Positions 1 to 8,339 of a stretch of 64,000 nucleotides of DNA are shown here, piece by piece (position 1 is the first letter of the stretch; every line of letters starts with the position of its first letter). Source of the DNA: Synechococcus sp. UW140 (GTDB lineage Bacteria; Cyanobacteriota; Cyanobacteriia; PCC-6307; Cyanobiaceae). Below the pieces are notes generated by a model, which was not told the origin of the DNA, ran no database searches, and saw nothing but the letters and a program-made list of their open reading frames with translations. The stretch is taken from the NCBI RefSeq assembly GCF_900474295.1, contig NZ_UCOB01000008.1:1-64000 (forward strand). The letters are read 5' to 3'. The position numbers and the translations under genes are program-made.

Positions 1-166
1 GAAACCCCCAGTTGAACTTGATGGCATCCTTGAGGTTGATCTCCATCACCCCGAGATCATCTGCGCTGCCTGCCTCTTGAGCAGCAGCGGGCAGCAGGGC
101 CGCGTTAGAGAGTGCCAGTGCAGCGATGCCGCTTAGCGATAGCGACAGGCGTACGGAACGCTGCAT
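1..166 (-). CDS. Exported protein of unknown function, N-terminal part only
   Basis: An ATG at position 166 opens a minus-strand reading frame that runs off the left edge, giving 55 residues. The first 30 or so look like a signal peptide: a basic start (MQRSVR), a hydrophobic run rich in Leu, Ser and Ala, and an Ala-rich cleavage region ending near AAAQE. The mature part begins with acidic residues and then a stretch with NLKDAIKFNWGF, which could be the start of a secreted or outer-membrane protein. The family cannot be named from this fragment. The coding call rests on the unbroken frame and the clear signal peptide. Confidence 0.6.
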   Translation of the reverse strand, partial: MQRSVRLSLSLSGIAALALSNAALLPAAAQEAGSADDLGVMEINLKDAIKFNWGF

Positions 167-285
167 TGGACTCAACAGACGATCGCTCAGCACATTGCAC
201 CGCTTTGGCTGTTGATGAAAGTTGAAGTAGGCAGTTTCAGTTTTGCCGTTATTCAGCTTCTGATGACCATCTCCATGGGCCTGGC

Positions 286-1989
286 TTAAGACGAGCAGCT
301 GTAGTGGGAGATGCCTCCGGCGCCGAAGAACTCCCGTGGTCTCAGCTGGTCGTAGCGAGCTGCGAGTTCAGGCGAGAGCGGTTCGTAGGGGTTGCGGAAC
401 ACGGTCTGAAGTTCGTGCACCAGGCTGTACTCACCTCGAGCCGCCTGCTCATAGGCCGGTGCAATTAGCCATTCGCGCCAGGTGATAGCGGGATTGGTGC
501 GCTGCATTGATGCGGTGATCTTTTCGGACTCTCCACTGCCGCAGAGCTGCTGGTGCCAACGCGTTAGCCAGGTGTTCCATTGTGCGTCGAGCTGTGCATC
601 GCTAGGCACGTAGAAGCCCCGCTTCAGAGGCGTGACCTCCCTCGGCAGTGATGCCAATTCGCGGAAAACAATCGTGTAATCCGCCTTCGACGCCACCATC
701 AGCTGCAGCAGATCGCCGATCAGCTCCGGAGCAACGCTGGTCAGTCCGAGCTTGCGTGCCCACATGGCCTCTAGTTCGGCTTTCATGGCATCGCTGAACG
801 ACTCATGCAGCGTGTCGAGTTCGGCCGTTTCGGCTGGGTGATCTTTCAGCAGCGTTTTGAGCGCTGACCAGAACATCCGGTAGTTGGTTTCCGCCGCTTT
901 GGGTTGATTCAAAAAGGAGAAATGAATCCCGCCGCCGGTCCAGGGTTGAAAGCGGGGGTCGAACAGTTCGCAGAAGCCGAATGGTCCGTAGTCGAGGGTG
1001 AAGCCGCCGGCGGCGCAATTGTCGCTGTTGAAGTTGCCCTGGCAGTAGCCCACGCGCATCCAGTGGCAAACCAGGTTGATTAAGCGTTTCCGGAACAATC
1101 GCGCCAGCTGCACCACCTGCGCCGGGAACGGCAGGGAGTCGTCAATCTCCTCGCGATAGTTCCGCTCGATCAGATGCTGCACGATCATCTGCAGTTCCTG
1201 GTGGACCTCGGGATGAGCTTCGCTACGGGCGCGCCGTGCGAATAGCTCCAGCTGGCCCACCCGCAGAAAGGATGGCGCCACGCGCGTGGTGATCGCGGCC
1301 GCATTGTCGACCAGGATGTCGGGGTCCATCGATGGCGATGTGCCCGAATACCAGGGGCGACGCACGTTCTCGTCGTGGGAGACATAAAGCGTCAGCGAGC
1401 GGGACGTGGGAATCCCAAGGGCATGCATGAACTCCTGGGCCAGGAACTCGCGCACGCTGGAACGCAACACGGCTCGGCCATCGGCGCCTCGGCAATACGG
1501 CGTGGGACCGCCTCCCTTCAGCTGCATTTCCCAGCGTTGACCCTTGAACAGGCCTTCGAACACGGAGATGGCCCGTCCATCGCCGTAGCCGTTGCCATTG
1601 CCGAACGGGCACTGCTGCACGTATTCCGTGCCATAGATCGAGAGGGCGTAACCGGTGGCCCATCCAACCTTGCGCATCGGTTGCTGGGCGACTGAGAGGT
1701 CGCCAGAGAAGAGGCGGCGAAAGTCGTGATCGTGTGCCAAATCGTCCTGGAGCCCGAGCTCTCGAAAGAAGGGGACGCTGTGGCTGACGTACTGCGGATC
1801 GGGAAGTGGGGTGGGAGTCACGGGCACGTAATGGCCTGAGCGCACCTCACGGGCTAGGTGGTCGTTGCCGTCTTCCCTGCTGTCTGGGTCGGGCGTCAGG
1901 GCATGGATCAGCGAGTAATCAGCGTGTTGCGCTAGATCTTCAACGCTGGCGATCAGAGCTGCCGCCTTCTTGGAGGAGGTGTGGGTCAT
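286..1989 (-). CDS. selO: SelO family protein adenylyltransferase (YdiU/UPF0061)
   Basis: A 567-residue SelO pseudokinase-fold protein. Known SelO proteins bind ATP in a flipped orientation and transfer AMP to Ser, Thr or Tyr residues of target proteins, with a role in oxidative stress. Family signatures visible are [20 protein letters not shown] around residues 156-175 (with the presumed ATP-contacting Lys158), the following [20 protein letters not shown], the NFNSDN segment and the DYGPFGF motif that replaces the kinase DFG. The C-terminus ends SCSS, matching the conserved cysteine tail that forms a regulatory disulfide in characterised members. Length is normal for bacterial SelO. It is transcribed divergently from the aminotransferase that follows. 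Confidence 0.9.
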   Translation of the reverse strand: MTHTSSKKAAALIASVEDLAQHADYSLIHALTPDPDSREDGNDHLAREVRSGHYVPVTPTPLPDPQYVSHSVPFFRELGLQDDLAHDHDFRRLFSGDLSVAQQPMRKVGWATGYALSIYGTEYVQQCPFGNGNGYGDGRAISVFEGLFKGQRWEMQLKGGGPTPYCRGADGRAVLRSSVREFLAQEFMHALGIPTSRSLTLYVSHDENVRRPWYSGTSPSMDPDILVDNAAAITTRVAPSFLRVGQLELFARRARSEAHPEVHQELQMIVQHLIERNYREEIDDSLPFPAQVVQLARLFRKRLINLVCHWMRVGYCQGNFNSDNCAAGGFTLDYGPFGFCELFDPRFQPWTGGGIHFSFLNQPKAAETNYRMFWSALKTLLKDHPAETAELDTLHESFSDAMKAELEAMWARKLGLTSVAPELIGDLLQLMVASKADYTIVFRELASLPREVTPLKRGFYVPSDAQLDAQWNTWLTRWHQQLCGSGESEKITASMQRTNPAITWREWLIAPAYEQAARGEYSLVHELQTVFRNPYEPLSPELAARYDQLRPREFFGAGGISHYSCSS

Positions 1990-2067
1990 GGCTGCCGTTC
2001 ACTACATGATCGTGGCGGGTCTGGCGATCACTGTGTTGCAGCCGTCGCCATCCCGGATGTGATGAAT

Positions 2068-2081
2068 GGTGGATCGCCACC
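2068..2081. repeat. Short inverted repeat in a divergent intergenic region
   Basis: GGTGG-ATCG-CCACC is a perfect 5-bp inverted repeat with a 4-base loop, in the 124-base gap between the divergent selO and hisC-like genes. It could be an operator half-site pair or a leader hairpin of the plus-strand gene. A repeat this short can arise by chance, so the functional call is weak. Confidence 0.2.
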
Positions 2082-2116
2082 GACAATGGCAGTGATCCTC
2101 GCTTTCTGGAGATGTG

Positions 2117-3238
2117 ATGACGCAGCCACGCTCAGCGGATGGCGTGATCCGTGCCCGCAGTGATGTGGAGCGTCTCAAGGCTTACAGCGCTCCCCTGGAG
2201 GGAAGGCGGGGGATGTTGCGTCTCGATTTCAATGAAAACACCTTGGGACCCAGTCCCAAGGTGGTGGAGGCACTGCGTTCGATCCCAGCCGAGCAGTTGG
2301 CGATCTATCCCGAGTACGACGGCCTCAGGGAGGCGGTCGTGGCCAATCTGGCTGCGATGCCAGCGGGTCTAGCGCATGATCTTGCCCCCGCTTGCGTCGG
2401 GGTGTTCAACGGTGTGGATGCGGCCATTCATGCTGTTTTGCAGGCCTATGGGGGGGCAGGTGACACTCTGCTCACAACCAGCCCCACGTTCGGTTACTAC
2501 GCCCCATGCGCCGGCATGCAGGGGATGGCGATCGAGGCTGTGCCGCATCAGATGCCTGGATATGGCTTCCCGTTCGAAGCGGTGATGGCTGCTCTGACGC
2601 GCTCCCCTCGGGTGTTGATGCTTTGCAATCCAAACAATCCCACAGGCACGCGCCTGGACGCCCATCGGGTGCTGGCTCTTGCTGCGGCGGCACCTAACAC
2701 CCTCGTGGTTGTGGACGAGCTGTATGAGGCATTCACCGGTGACAGTGTGCTGCCCATCATCGATTTCAACGCAACGCCGAATCTGCTGGTGTTGCGTTCT
2801 CTGGCGAAAACTGCTGGTCTCGCGGGTCTCCGCATCGGTTTCGCCATCGGCCATGCCGAGGTGGTGGATCGTGTTTCGCGGGTGACCGGTCCTTACGACG
2901 TCAATAGCTTGGCGGTGACGGCCGCCTTTGCTGCGCTGGCGGATCAAGATTATGTCGATTCCTACGTCGCAGAAGTGTTACGAGCCCGTGAGTTTGTCGT
3001 GTCTGCACTGGAGCAAGCTCGGGTGCGTTTCCATGTGGATGGAGGCAACTATCTACTGCTTTGGCCCTGCCGTCATGCCTCTGCTGTGGAGACCGAACTA
3101 CGCGCTGCCGGCATCCTGGTGCGCTCGATGGCTGGTAAGCCCCAGATCGATGGATCACTCCGAGTGAGTCTTGGCAGCACTGAGCAGATGCAGCGATTCT
3201 GGGAGACGTATCGGCTGATTGACGGTCTGCAGGAATGA
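2117..3238 (+). CDS. hisC: HisC-like class I/II aminotransferase (probable histidinol-phosphate aminotransferase)
   Basis: A PLP-dependent fold-type I aminotransferase of 373 residues from the ATG at 2117; a GTG one codon upstream is also possible. The N-terminal LDFNENTLGPSP resembles the substrate-gripping segment of HisC, CNPNNPTGT is the conserved Asn-Pro loop that contacts the cofactor, and RSLAKTAGLAGLRIGF carries the Schiff-base lysine followed by the phosphate-binding arginine. In histidine synthesis HisC converts imidazole-acetol phosphate to histidinol phosphate. No other his gene is nearby, so a related role such as an aromatic or CobD-like aminotransferase is possible. A GGAG lies just upstream of the start. 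Confidence 0.8.
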   Translation: MTQPRSADGVIRARSDVERLKAYSAPLEGRRGMLRLDFNENTLGPSPKVVEALRSIPAEQLAIYPEYDGLREAVVANLAAMPAGLAHDLAPACVGVFNGVDAAIHAVLQAYGGAGDTLLTTSPTFGYYAPCAGMQGMAIEAVPHQMPGYGFPFEAVMAALTRSPRVLMLCNPNNPTGTRLDAHRVLALAAAAPNTLVVVDELYEAFTGDSVLPIIDFNATPNLLVLRSLAKTAGLAGLRIGFAIGHAEVVDRVSRVTGPYDVNSLAVTAAFAALADQDYVDSYVAEVLRAREFVVSALEQARVRFHVDGGNYLLLWPCRHASAVETELRAAGILVRSMAGKPQIDGSLRVSLGSTEQMQRFWETYRLIDGLQE

Positions 3239-3296
3239 CCTGTGAAAACCTGGTTTGCCTACTAGTTTGTGAACAAAAGAGCTGTCGTTTGGGTTG

Positions 3297-4238
3297 ATGT
3301 CACCGATCAAGCGGTTGTTCCCAGAGCCAGGGCGGCGTCCGTTGCGTCAGCAGCTTGCGATCACGCTCACCGCCATCCTGACGCTGTCGATTCTCGTAGC
3401 CGTACTTTTACTTAATTTGCTATTCGGCTGGCAGGCACGGGAGCTGATTGATCAGCGGGCTGCGTTTTTTATGGACGCAATGTTGTCGGTGCGTGCCTAC
3501 ACCAGCAAAAAAGTGAACCCAATTGTGGCGCCCCTCAATCAAGGTGCCGGATTGTTCCGGCCTGAGGCAGTGCCCAGTTTTTCCGCTCAAACGGTGGCGG
3601 GCTTGCTCAAGGACAATCCCGACTACCGCGAATATTCCTATCGAGAAGCGGCTCTTAATCCCACCAATCTGCGCGATAAGGCCGATTCGTTTGAAACCGG
3701 AATCATCGAGAAGTTTCGGCGCGATCCTTCCCTCAAGCGCCAGTCCGGCAGTAAGGCAACGCCGTTAGGGGTGGTCCATTTCGTTGCTCAGCCGATCAAG
3801 GTCTCCAAAGAAAGCTGCTTGGTTTGCCATTCCACGCCTCAGAGAGCGCCTACCAGTCAGCTCTTGGCTTATGGAGACAGCAGTGGCTTTGGCTGGAAGT
3901 TGAATGAAATTGTTGGCACCCAGATCGTCACCGTGCCCCAGAAAGCAGTATTTGCGGCGAAGGATCGCTCCCTGATCGCCACCGCAGTGCTAATGACGCT
4001 GGCTTTTGCGGGAGTGGGAGTCATCACCAATCTGGTTCTCAATCAGTTGATCCTCAGGCCGATGCGTGAGATCAGTCGCAAGGCGGAGGAAGCGAGTGTG
4101 ATTCCTGCCACCGTGAATTTTGAGGAGAGGGAGCGTCGTGACGAGATTGGTCTGCTTGCTCGCAGCTTTGAGCGCATGAAGCAGAGCCTGGCGATCTCGA
4201 TGCAGATGCTCAAGGATCGGAAGGGTCAGGGGGGATGA
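3297..4238 (+). CDS. Membrane-anchored c-type heme sensor protein, Tll0287-like/DUF3365 with HAMP
   Basis: A 313-residue protein with an N-terminal membrane segment (about residues 20-44), an extracytoplasmic domain, a second membrane segment (about 226-253) and a cytoplasmic HAMP-like linker with the RPMREIS and DEIGLLARSFERM pattern. The outer domain carries CLVCH at 174-178, a CxxCH motif for covalent heme c, in the setting typical of the DUF3365/Tll0287 family (PAS-like heme proteins of cyanobacteria). No kinase, cyclase or methyl-accepting domain follows the HAMP, so any signal must pass to a partner. The next gene overlaps it by four bases (ATGA), and a cyclase-kinase lies one gene further on, which makes it a likely input module. 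ATG 3297 is preferred over the TTG one codon upstream. Confidence 0.82.
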   Translation: MSPIKRLFPEPGRRPLRQQLAITLTAILTLSILVAVLLLNLLFGWQARELIDQRAAFFMDAMLSVRAYTSKKVNPIVAPLNQGAGLFRPEAVPSFSAQTVAGLLKDNPDYREYSYREAALNPTNLRDKADSFETGIIEKFRRDPSLKRQSGSKATPLGVVHFVAQPIKVSKESCLVCHSTPQRAPTSQLLAYGDSSGFGWKLNEIVGTQIVTVPQKAVFAAKDRSLIATAVLMTLAFAGVGVITNLVLNQLILRPMREISRKAEEASVIPATVNFEERERRDEIGLLARSFERMKQSLAISMQMLKDRKGQGG

Positions 4239-5146
4239 ATCGCTGGCTCTCGTTATTGGCCCTGTTGCTCACCTCCGCCTGTGGGGGGGCGCCCCGTTCT
4301 GATGTGTCCTTATGTGGCCCTGGTGGTCGGCTGAGGGTTGGTCTGGTCGGTGCCCAGGAGGGACAGCTCGAGTCAGCTGCGGGTGTTCTCGCTGATCGTG
4401 AACAGTTCCGCTTGCGCGAGCTGCTCACGGTGGCCAGCCGGTGTGAAGTGCAGTTAGAGCCCGTGGTGAGTCCGGAGCAGGCCAGGCTGCGCTTGAAGAG
4501 CGGAGGTTGGGATTTGGCTTTTCTGCCTCCGGGGCTCACGGCTTTTGCGCTCGAGCAGAACGGAGGTTACGGGCTTGTGCGTCAGCTGGGGCGGCGGGGC
4601 AATTCCAAGTCACAGCTGCTGGTGAAAGCCAGCCGTGGTTTGACGAGTAGGGCTGATCTGCGCGGTCAGCGTCTCGGCTTGCTGCCGCGAGGCTCGTTGA
4701 GTGGGTTTTACTTGCCCCTGTTCAACCTCCACGGCTTGCGCTTTTCGGAAGTGCAGTACGCCCTGAGCTTTGCCCGCCTGCGCGAGATGCTTAACGACGA
4801 CAAGGTTGATGTGATCGCCTGGGATGGGGCGATCCCCCACGGCATGGAGGGCTTTGAGGTGCTGCATGAGGACTCCCATCTGATTCCCCTTGGGGCCCTA
4901 GCGCTTAGTCAGCCCCTGTTGCAGGCGGATCACCAACCGTTTCTGCATCAACTCGACGAGAACGTCACGCAGCTGCCGAGATCGCTGGGCTACGCCAGCG
5001 GAGTCCTCCCTGAGCCTTATGCACTGCAGGAACTCAGGGCGATTGTGGCCGCTGTTGAGGGTTGGTCTCTGCCGCAGGGTGGTCAGGCCTACACCGTTTA
5101 TGGAGCGAAGTCGGCAACCATCGCTGGCCAGGGAGGCAAGCGCTGA
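4235..5146 (+). CDS. PhnD-like periplasmic phosphate/phosphonate-binding lipoprotein
   Basis: A 303-residue protein with a short signal sequence and lipobox LTSAC (Cys16), so probably a lipoprotein facing the periplasm. The body resembles the PhnD/PtxB/TauA-like type 2 substrate-binding proteins: GGRLRVGLVGAQEGQ at the start of lobe 1, WDLAFLPPGLTAFAL, then SRADLRGQRLGLLPRGSLSGFYLP, the usual position of the ligand-binding Ser/Thr loop, and DVIAWDGA. No permease or ATPase gene is adjacent, which argues against simple import and for a sensing role with the flanking heme/HAMP protein and cyclase-kinase. The start overlaps the upstream stop by four bases, and its stop overlaps the next start (TGATG). 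Confidence 0.75.
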   Translation: MNRWLSLLALLLTSACGGAPRSDVSLCGPGGRLRVGLVGAQEGQLESAAGVLADREQFRLRELLTVASRCEVQLEPVVSPEQARLRLKSGGWDLAFLPPGLTAFALEQNGGYGLVRQLGRRGNSKSQLLVKASRGLTSRADLRGQRLGLLPRGSLSGFYLPLFNLHGLRFSEVQYALSFARLREMLNDDKVDVIAWDGAIPHGMEGFEVLHEDSHLIPLGALALSQPLLQADHQPFLHQLDENVTQLPRSLGYASGVLPEPYALQELRAIVAAVEGWSLPQGGQAYTVYGAKSATIAGQGGKR

Positions 5147-7302
5147 TGCCGGAACAAGCTCGTCATCTCCGCGCCATCGTCTTCAGTGATGTTGTCGATT
5201 CCTCGGTGAAGATCTTTGCCGATGAATTGATCGCGATTCAGCGCATTAAGGAAGACCTTGCATTAATTCGCGACGCGGTACAGAGTCATGGCGGACTGCT
5301 GGTCAAATCCCTCGGGGATGGCCTGTTGGTGACCTTCGATGGACCAACCCAGGCGCTCCAGTTCATTCAGTCGGCCGTGCAGGCTCTCCGTGCGCGCGGA
5401 CGTCAGTCGCTCGCCCATCGCTTCGGGCTGCACACCGGTGAAATTTATGCCGATGGCGATGACATCCTTGGCCAGGGAGTCCATCTCGCCTCTCGGCTGC
5501 AGACCGTCAGCCCCGCTAACGGCGTGGCTTTCACCCGTTCCACCTATGAGCTGATCGATCCCCGTTTCCGTCAGCTGGCCTGGGGGATGGCTGATGTGGA
5601 GTTGAAGGGGCTGCCAGAGCGGATGGATCTTTACTGTCTTGGTCCCGAGGAGCTGCTGCGCTTCGGTCGCGCTCCGTTCGATACGGGGCTGAACGTGGAT
5701 GCGCTGCTGCAAGACACCCCTTATTCGGTCGTACGCCCCCTAAGTCGCTCCAAGGAACGCAACACCCTGCTGCTCCAGGAACGTCAGCGTGATCGTCAGG
5801 CGGTGCTCAAGTTGATTCCCGCCGATGCGGCCTTGGAAGAGGCGTTGCGTGTGGAGTCGGCCTGCCTCGACCGCCTGCGCCATCCTCGAATCCCCAGGGT
5901 GCTGGATGTCTATGCCCAGGGGGGAATCTTCTGTTTCATCCAGGAGCACATCGCTGGACCATCCCTGCACGGGTCCCTCGACCTGTTGCGGCGCAAGCAG
6001 CGGCTTGCAGAGTTGTTGCGTCAGGTGCTGCAGGTGCTTGAGGTGGTGCATGCCGCAGGTCTTGTGCATGGCGACATTCATCCCGCCAACCTCATCCTCC
6101 CGGACAGTGACAGCGCACCTTTTCTGGTGGACTTCTCACTCTTGCGGGCGCGCACGGAAGCCAAGCGTCAGCAGCCGGATGGGGGCGAGCCAAGCTTGTC
6201 GGAGTTGGGTCGGCCTTATTTCACCGCACCTGAACGAGCACGTTTTGGTCGGATTACGCCGGCTGCTGATCTCTATGCCCTCGGGGTGTCGGCTCTGCTG
6301 CTCTATTGCGGTGGAGAGCCGTCGACTCTTTACGACGAGACGCTGGCTTGTTGGAAGCTTGAAGGGCTCGATCTGGAGGTACAGCGCTGGCTTGCTCCCC
6401 TGCTTGAGGATCAGCCTGCCAGACGGTTAAAGCATGCGGCTGATGCCCTTCAGTTACTGGATCAGCCATCGTCGGTGGTGGTGAGCCATGCCGCTCCGCA
6501 GTCGCCGCTTCCGACCCGCTCAGCGGTGGATGGGCCTCGGCAACCGGTCAGCAAAGTCGCTTTGCATGACCATCTGGTGGTGATTTATGGCCCGATGGTT
6601 GCGTTGCTGTTGGAGTCGACGCCCTCCACGGTGGAACCCCATCAGCTGCCCTTACTTCAGGAGCGATTGGTGGGTGCAGGACTCGCCCTCGCTGATGTGG
6701 AGGAGGCGATGCGAAAAGCCCAGTTGAAAGCGCCTGATGCGCCTGTTGGCGGAGACATCGAAACCATGGCTCCTCCTGAGCCGCCAGCGGTTGTGCCACA
6801 GCCGCAAGCTGCTCCAGCTGACCCAGGTCTTCACGCTGCCTTGCTTGCCCTGCTTCGCGATCGTGTGGGGCCGATTGCGGATTTCATCTGGACCGCCGAG
6901 CTTTGCGAAGCGGCGCAGCATGATCCAGCCTTTCTCCGCAGCCAATTGCAGAACACTTCCGTTCCGGTTGCAGTGATCGACGAACTGCTGGAGCAGGCGG
7001 CAACCGTTGCCACCCACTTGTCAGCCTCTGATCGTGAAGCGTCATCGGCTCCTGCTGCGAATGCACCCCCCGCGGTTGTCTTAAGGGCTGAAGAGGAATC
7101 TGCAGCTCCTGCTGTGATTGAGGATGACCAGCTGCGTGCCCATCTCACCGAACTGATCGGTCCGATCGGCCTGACGGTGTTCGAGCAGGTGCGAGACCTC
7201 TCCAAAACGGATCAGCCTCGGGCCGTGTTGGCGGCCCTGCGTCGTTATGGCGTTGATGAGGCTTTATTGGACGAACTGGCACTCCGCTTTGGCTGCACCT
7301 GA
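5146..7302 (+). CDS. Class III nucleotidyl cyclase-protein kinase fusion with three C-terminal GP repeats
   Basis: A 718-residue soluble protein. Residues 1-165 form a class III adenylate/guanylate cyclase domain: FSDVVDSS with metal ligand Asp15, then VKSLGDG with Lys54 and the second metal ligand Asp58, and GQGVHLASRLQ with Arg117 but His113 where a transition-state Asn is usual. Residues 195-440 form a Ser/Thr kinase-like domain with VAIK-type Lys222, catalytic-loop HGDIHPAN (Asp310, Asn315), DFS (Asp329) in place of DFG, and APE (361-363). No clear glycine-rich loop is seen. Residues 475-718 hold three segments that each begin with a GP motif (GPM at 482-484, GPI at 575-577 and 672-674) separated by Pro/Ala-rich linkers. 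The ATG overlaps the upstream stop; a longer in-frame extension to 5062 lies inside the upstream gene and is unlikely. Confidence 0.85.
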   Translation: MPEQARHLRAIVFSDVVDSSVKIFADELIAIQRIKEDLALIRDAVQSHGGLLVKSLGDGLLVTFDGPTQALQFIQSAVQALRARGRQSLAHRFGLHTGEIYADGDDILGQGVHLASRLQTVSPANGVAFTRSTYELIDPRFRQLAWGMADVELKGLPERMDLYCLGPEELLRFGRAPFDTGLNVDALLQDTPYSVVRPLSRSKERNTLLLQERQRDRQAVLKLIPADAALEEALRVESACLDRLRHPRIPRVLDVYAQGGIFCFIQEHIAGPSLHGSLDLLRRKQRLAELLRQVLQVLEVVHAAGLVHGDIHPANLILPDSDSAPFLVDFSLLRARTEAKRQQPDGGEPSLSELGRPYFTAPERARFGRITPAADLYALGVSALLLYCGGEPSTLYDETLACWKLEGLDLEVQRWLAPLLEDQPARRLKHAADALQLLDQPSSVVVSHAAPQSPLPTRSAVDGPRQPVSKVALHDHLVVIYGPMVALLLESTPSTVEPHQLPLLQERLVGAGLALADVEEAMRKAQLKAPDAPVGGDIETMAPPEPPAVVPQPQAAPADPGLHAALLALLRDRVGPIADFIWTAELCEAAQHDPAFLRSQLQNTSVPVAVIDELLEQAATVATHLSASDREASSAPAANAPPAVVLRAEEESAAPAVIEDDQLRAHLTELIGPIGLTVFEQVRDLSKTDQPRAVLAALRRYGVDEALLDELALRFGCT

Positions 7303-8318
7303 TGACGCTGTCGCCGAAGATGCTCCCCTCTGTGTTGTTGCTGAGTACTGGGGGCACGATCGCTGGACGCGGTGATGCCAGCACCCGCTTGAACAGCTAT
7401 GCCGCTGGTGCTCTCAGCGCTGAGGAGCTGCTGGCGGCAGTGCCTGAGCTGCATCAATTGGCCACCTTTCAAGTTGAGGCCATTGCCAACATTGACAGTG
7501 CGGATTTGCAGTTTGCCCACTGGAATCATTTGGTGTTGCGCATTCGTGCGGCCTTGGCGGCTGATCCGAATCTTGTTGGAGTCGTGATCACCCATGGCAC
7601 CAATACCTTGGAGGAAACCGCCTGGTTGCTGGAGCTGTTGATCGACGATCCGCGCCCGGTGGTGTTGGTGGGAGCGATGCGTCCAGCAACGGCTTTGAGC
7701 GCTGACGGCCCACTTAATCTGTTTCAGGCTGTGCAGGTGGCGGTCAGCCTGAAGGCCAGGGGGCTAGGGGTGCTGGTGGTGATGGATGGTGAGATCCACA
7801 GTGCCCGCTCTGTCAGCAAGGTAGCGACGCAGGGGGTGGGTGCTTTTGCAAGCCCTGGTGCTGGCCCCCTGGGTTGGCTGGATGATGCTGGCGTGCATCT
7901 GCCTGCGGCGAGAACCCAGCGAGAGGTCCCTTTTGCGGCTCTGCAGCTGCCGGAACTGTGGCCGGAGGTGGCGATCCTCCATGGTTGCGTGAATCCATCT
8001 ACGGCCTTGATCGAAGCCCTTCTGATTGCAGGGGTCGAGGGGCTGGTATTCACCGGGACCGGTGCAGGTCAGCTGTCCGCGTTAGAGCGCAGGGCCTTGG
8101 AAGGCTGGAGCGGTTCCCTGCCCTTGATACTGCGCTCGAACCGCTGTGGTGCAGGGCCGGTGCATGGTCATGCTGATGACCCGCAACTGGGGCTGTTGCC
8201 AGCCGGCAACCTCAATCCTCAGAAGGCGAGGGTGTTGCTCTTGCTTGCTTTGATCGCAGGTCTTGATCGCTTTGCATTGCAGCGTTTGCTTGCGCTGCAG
8301 AGCATGACTGTGGCCTGA
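7302..8318 (+). CDS. L-asparaginase family amidohydrolase
   Basis: A 338-residue asparaginase-fold enzyme that would hydrolyse asparagine to aspartate and ammonia. Both Thr motifs are present: LLSTGGTIAG at the N-terminus (nucleophile Thr16) and THGTNTLEETAW with Thr97; the supporting Lys sits in SVSKVATQGVGAF. In the second motif Asn101 stands where many family members have Asp (THGTDT). No signal peptide is visible, so it is probably cytoplasmic. Its ATG overlaps the stop of the cyclase-kinase (TGATG), so the two are probably translationally coupled, which is not an obvious pairing for a purely metabolic enzyme. A convergent gene follows after 21 bases. Confidence 0.85.
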   Translation: MTLSPKMLPSVLLLSTGGTIAGRGDASTRLNSYAAGALSAEELLAAVPELHQLATFQVEAIANIDSADLQFAHWNHLVLRIRAALAADPNLVGVVITHGTNTLEETAWLLELLIDDPRPVVLVGAMRPATALSADGPLNLFQAVQVAVSLKARGLGVLVVMDGEIHSARSVSKVATQGVGAFASPGAGPLGWLDDAGVHLPAARTQREVPFAALQLPELWPEVAILHGCVNPSTALIEALLIAGVEGLVFTGTGAGQLSALERRALEGWSGSLPLILRSNRCGAGPVHGHADDPQLGLLPAGNLNPQKARVLLLLALIAGLDRFALQRLLALQSMTVA

Positions 8319-8339
8319 CATGGCTGCGGTTTGAGCCGA

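Noticed and set aside
5062-5145. Possible 28-codon N-terminal extension of the cyclase-kinase
   Set aside because: It lies wholly within the upstream lipoprotein gene, shows no cyclase similarity, and the ATG at 5146 overlaps the stop as in the neighbouring genes.
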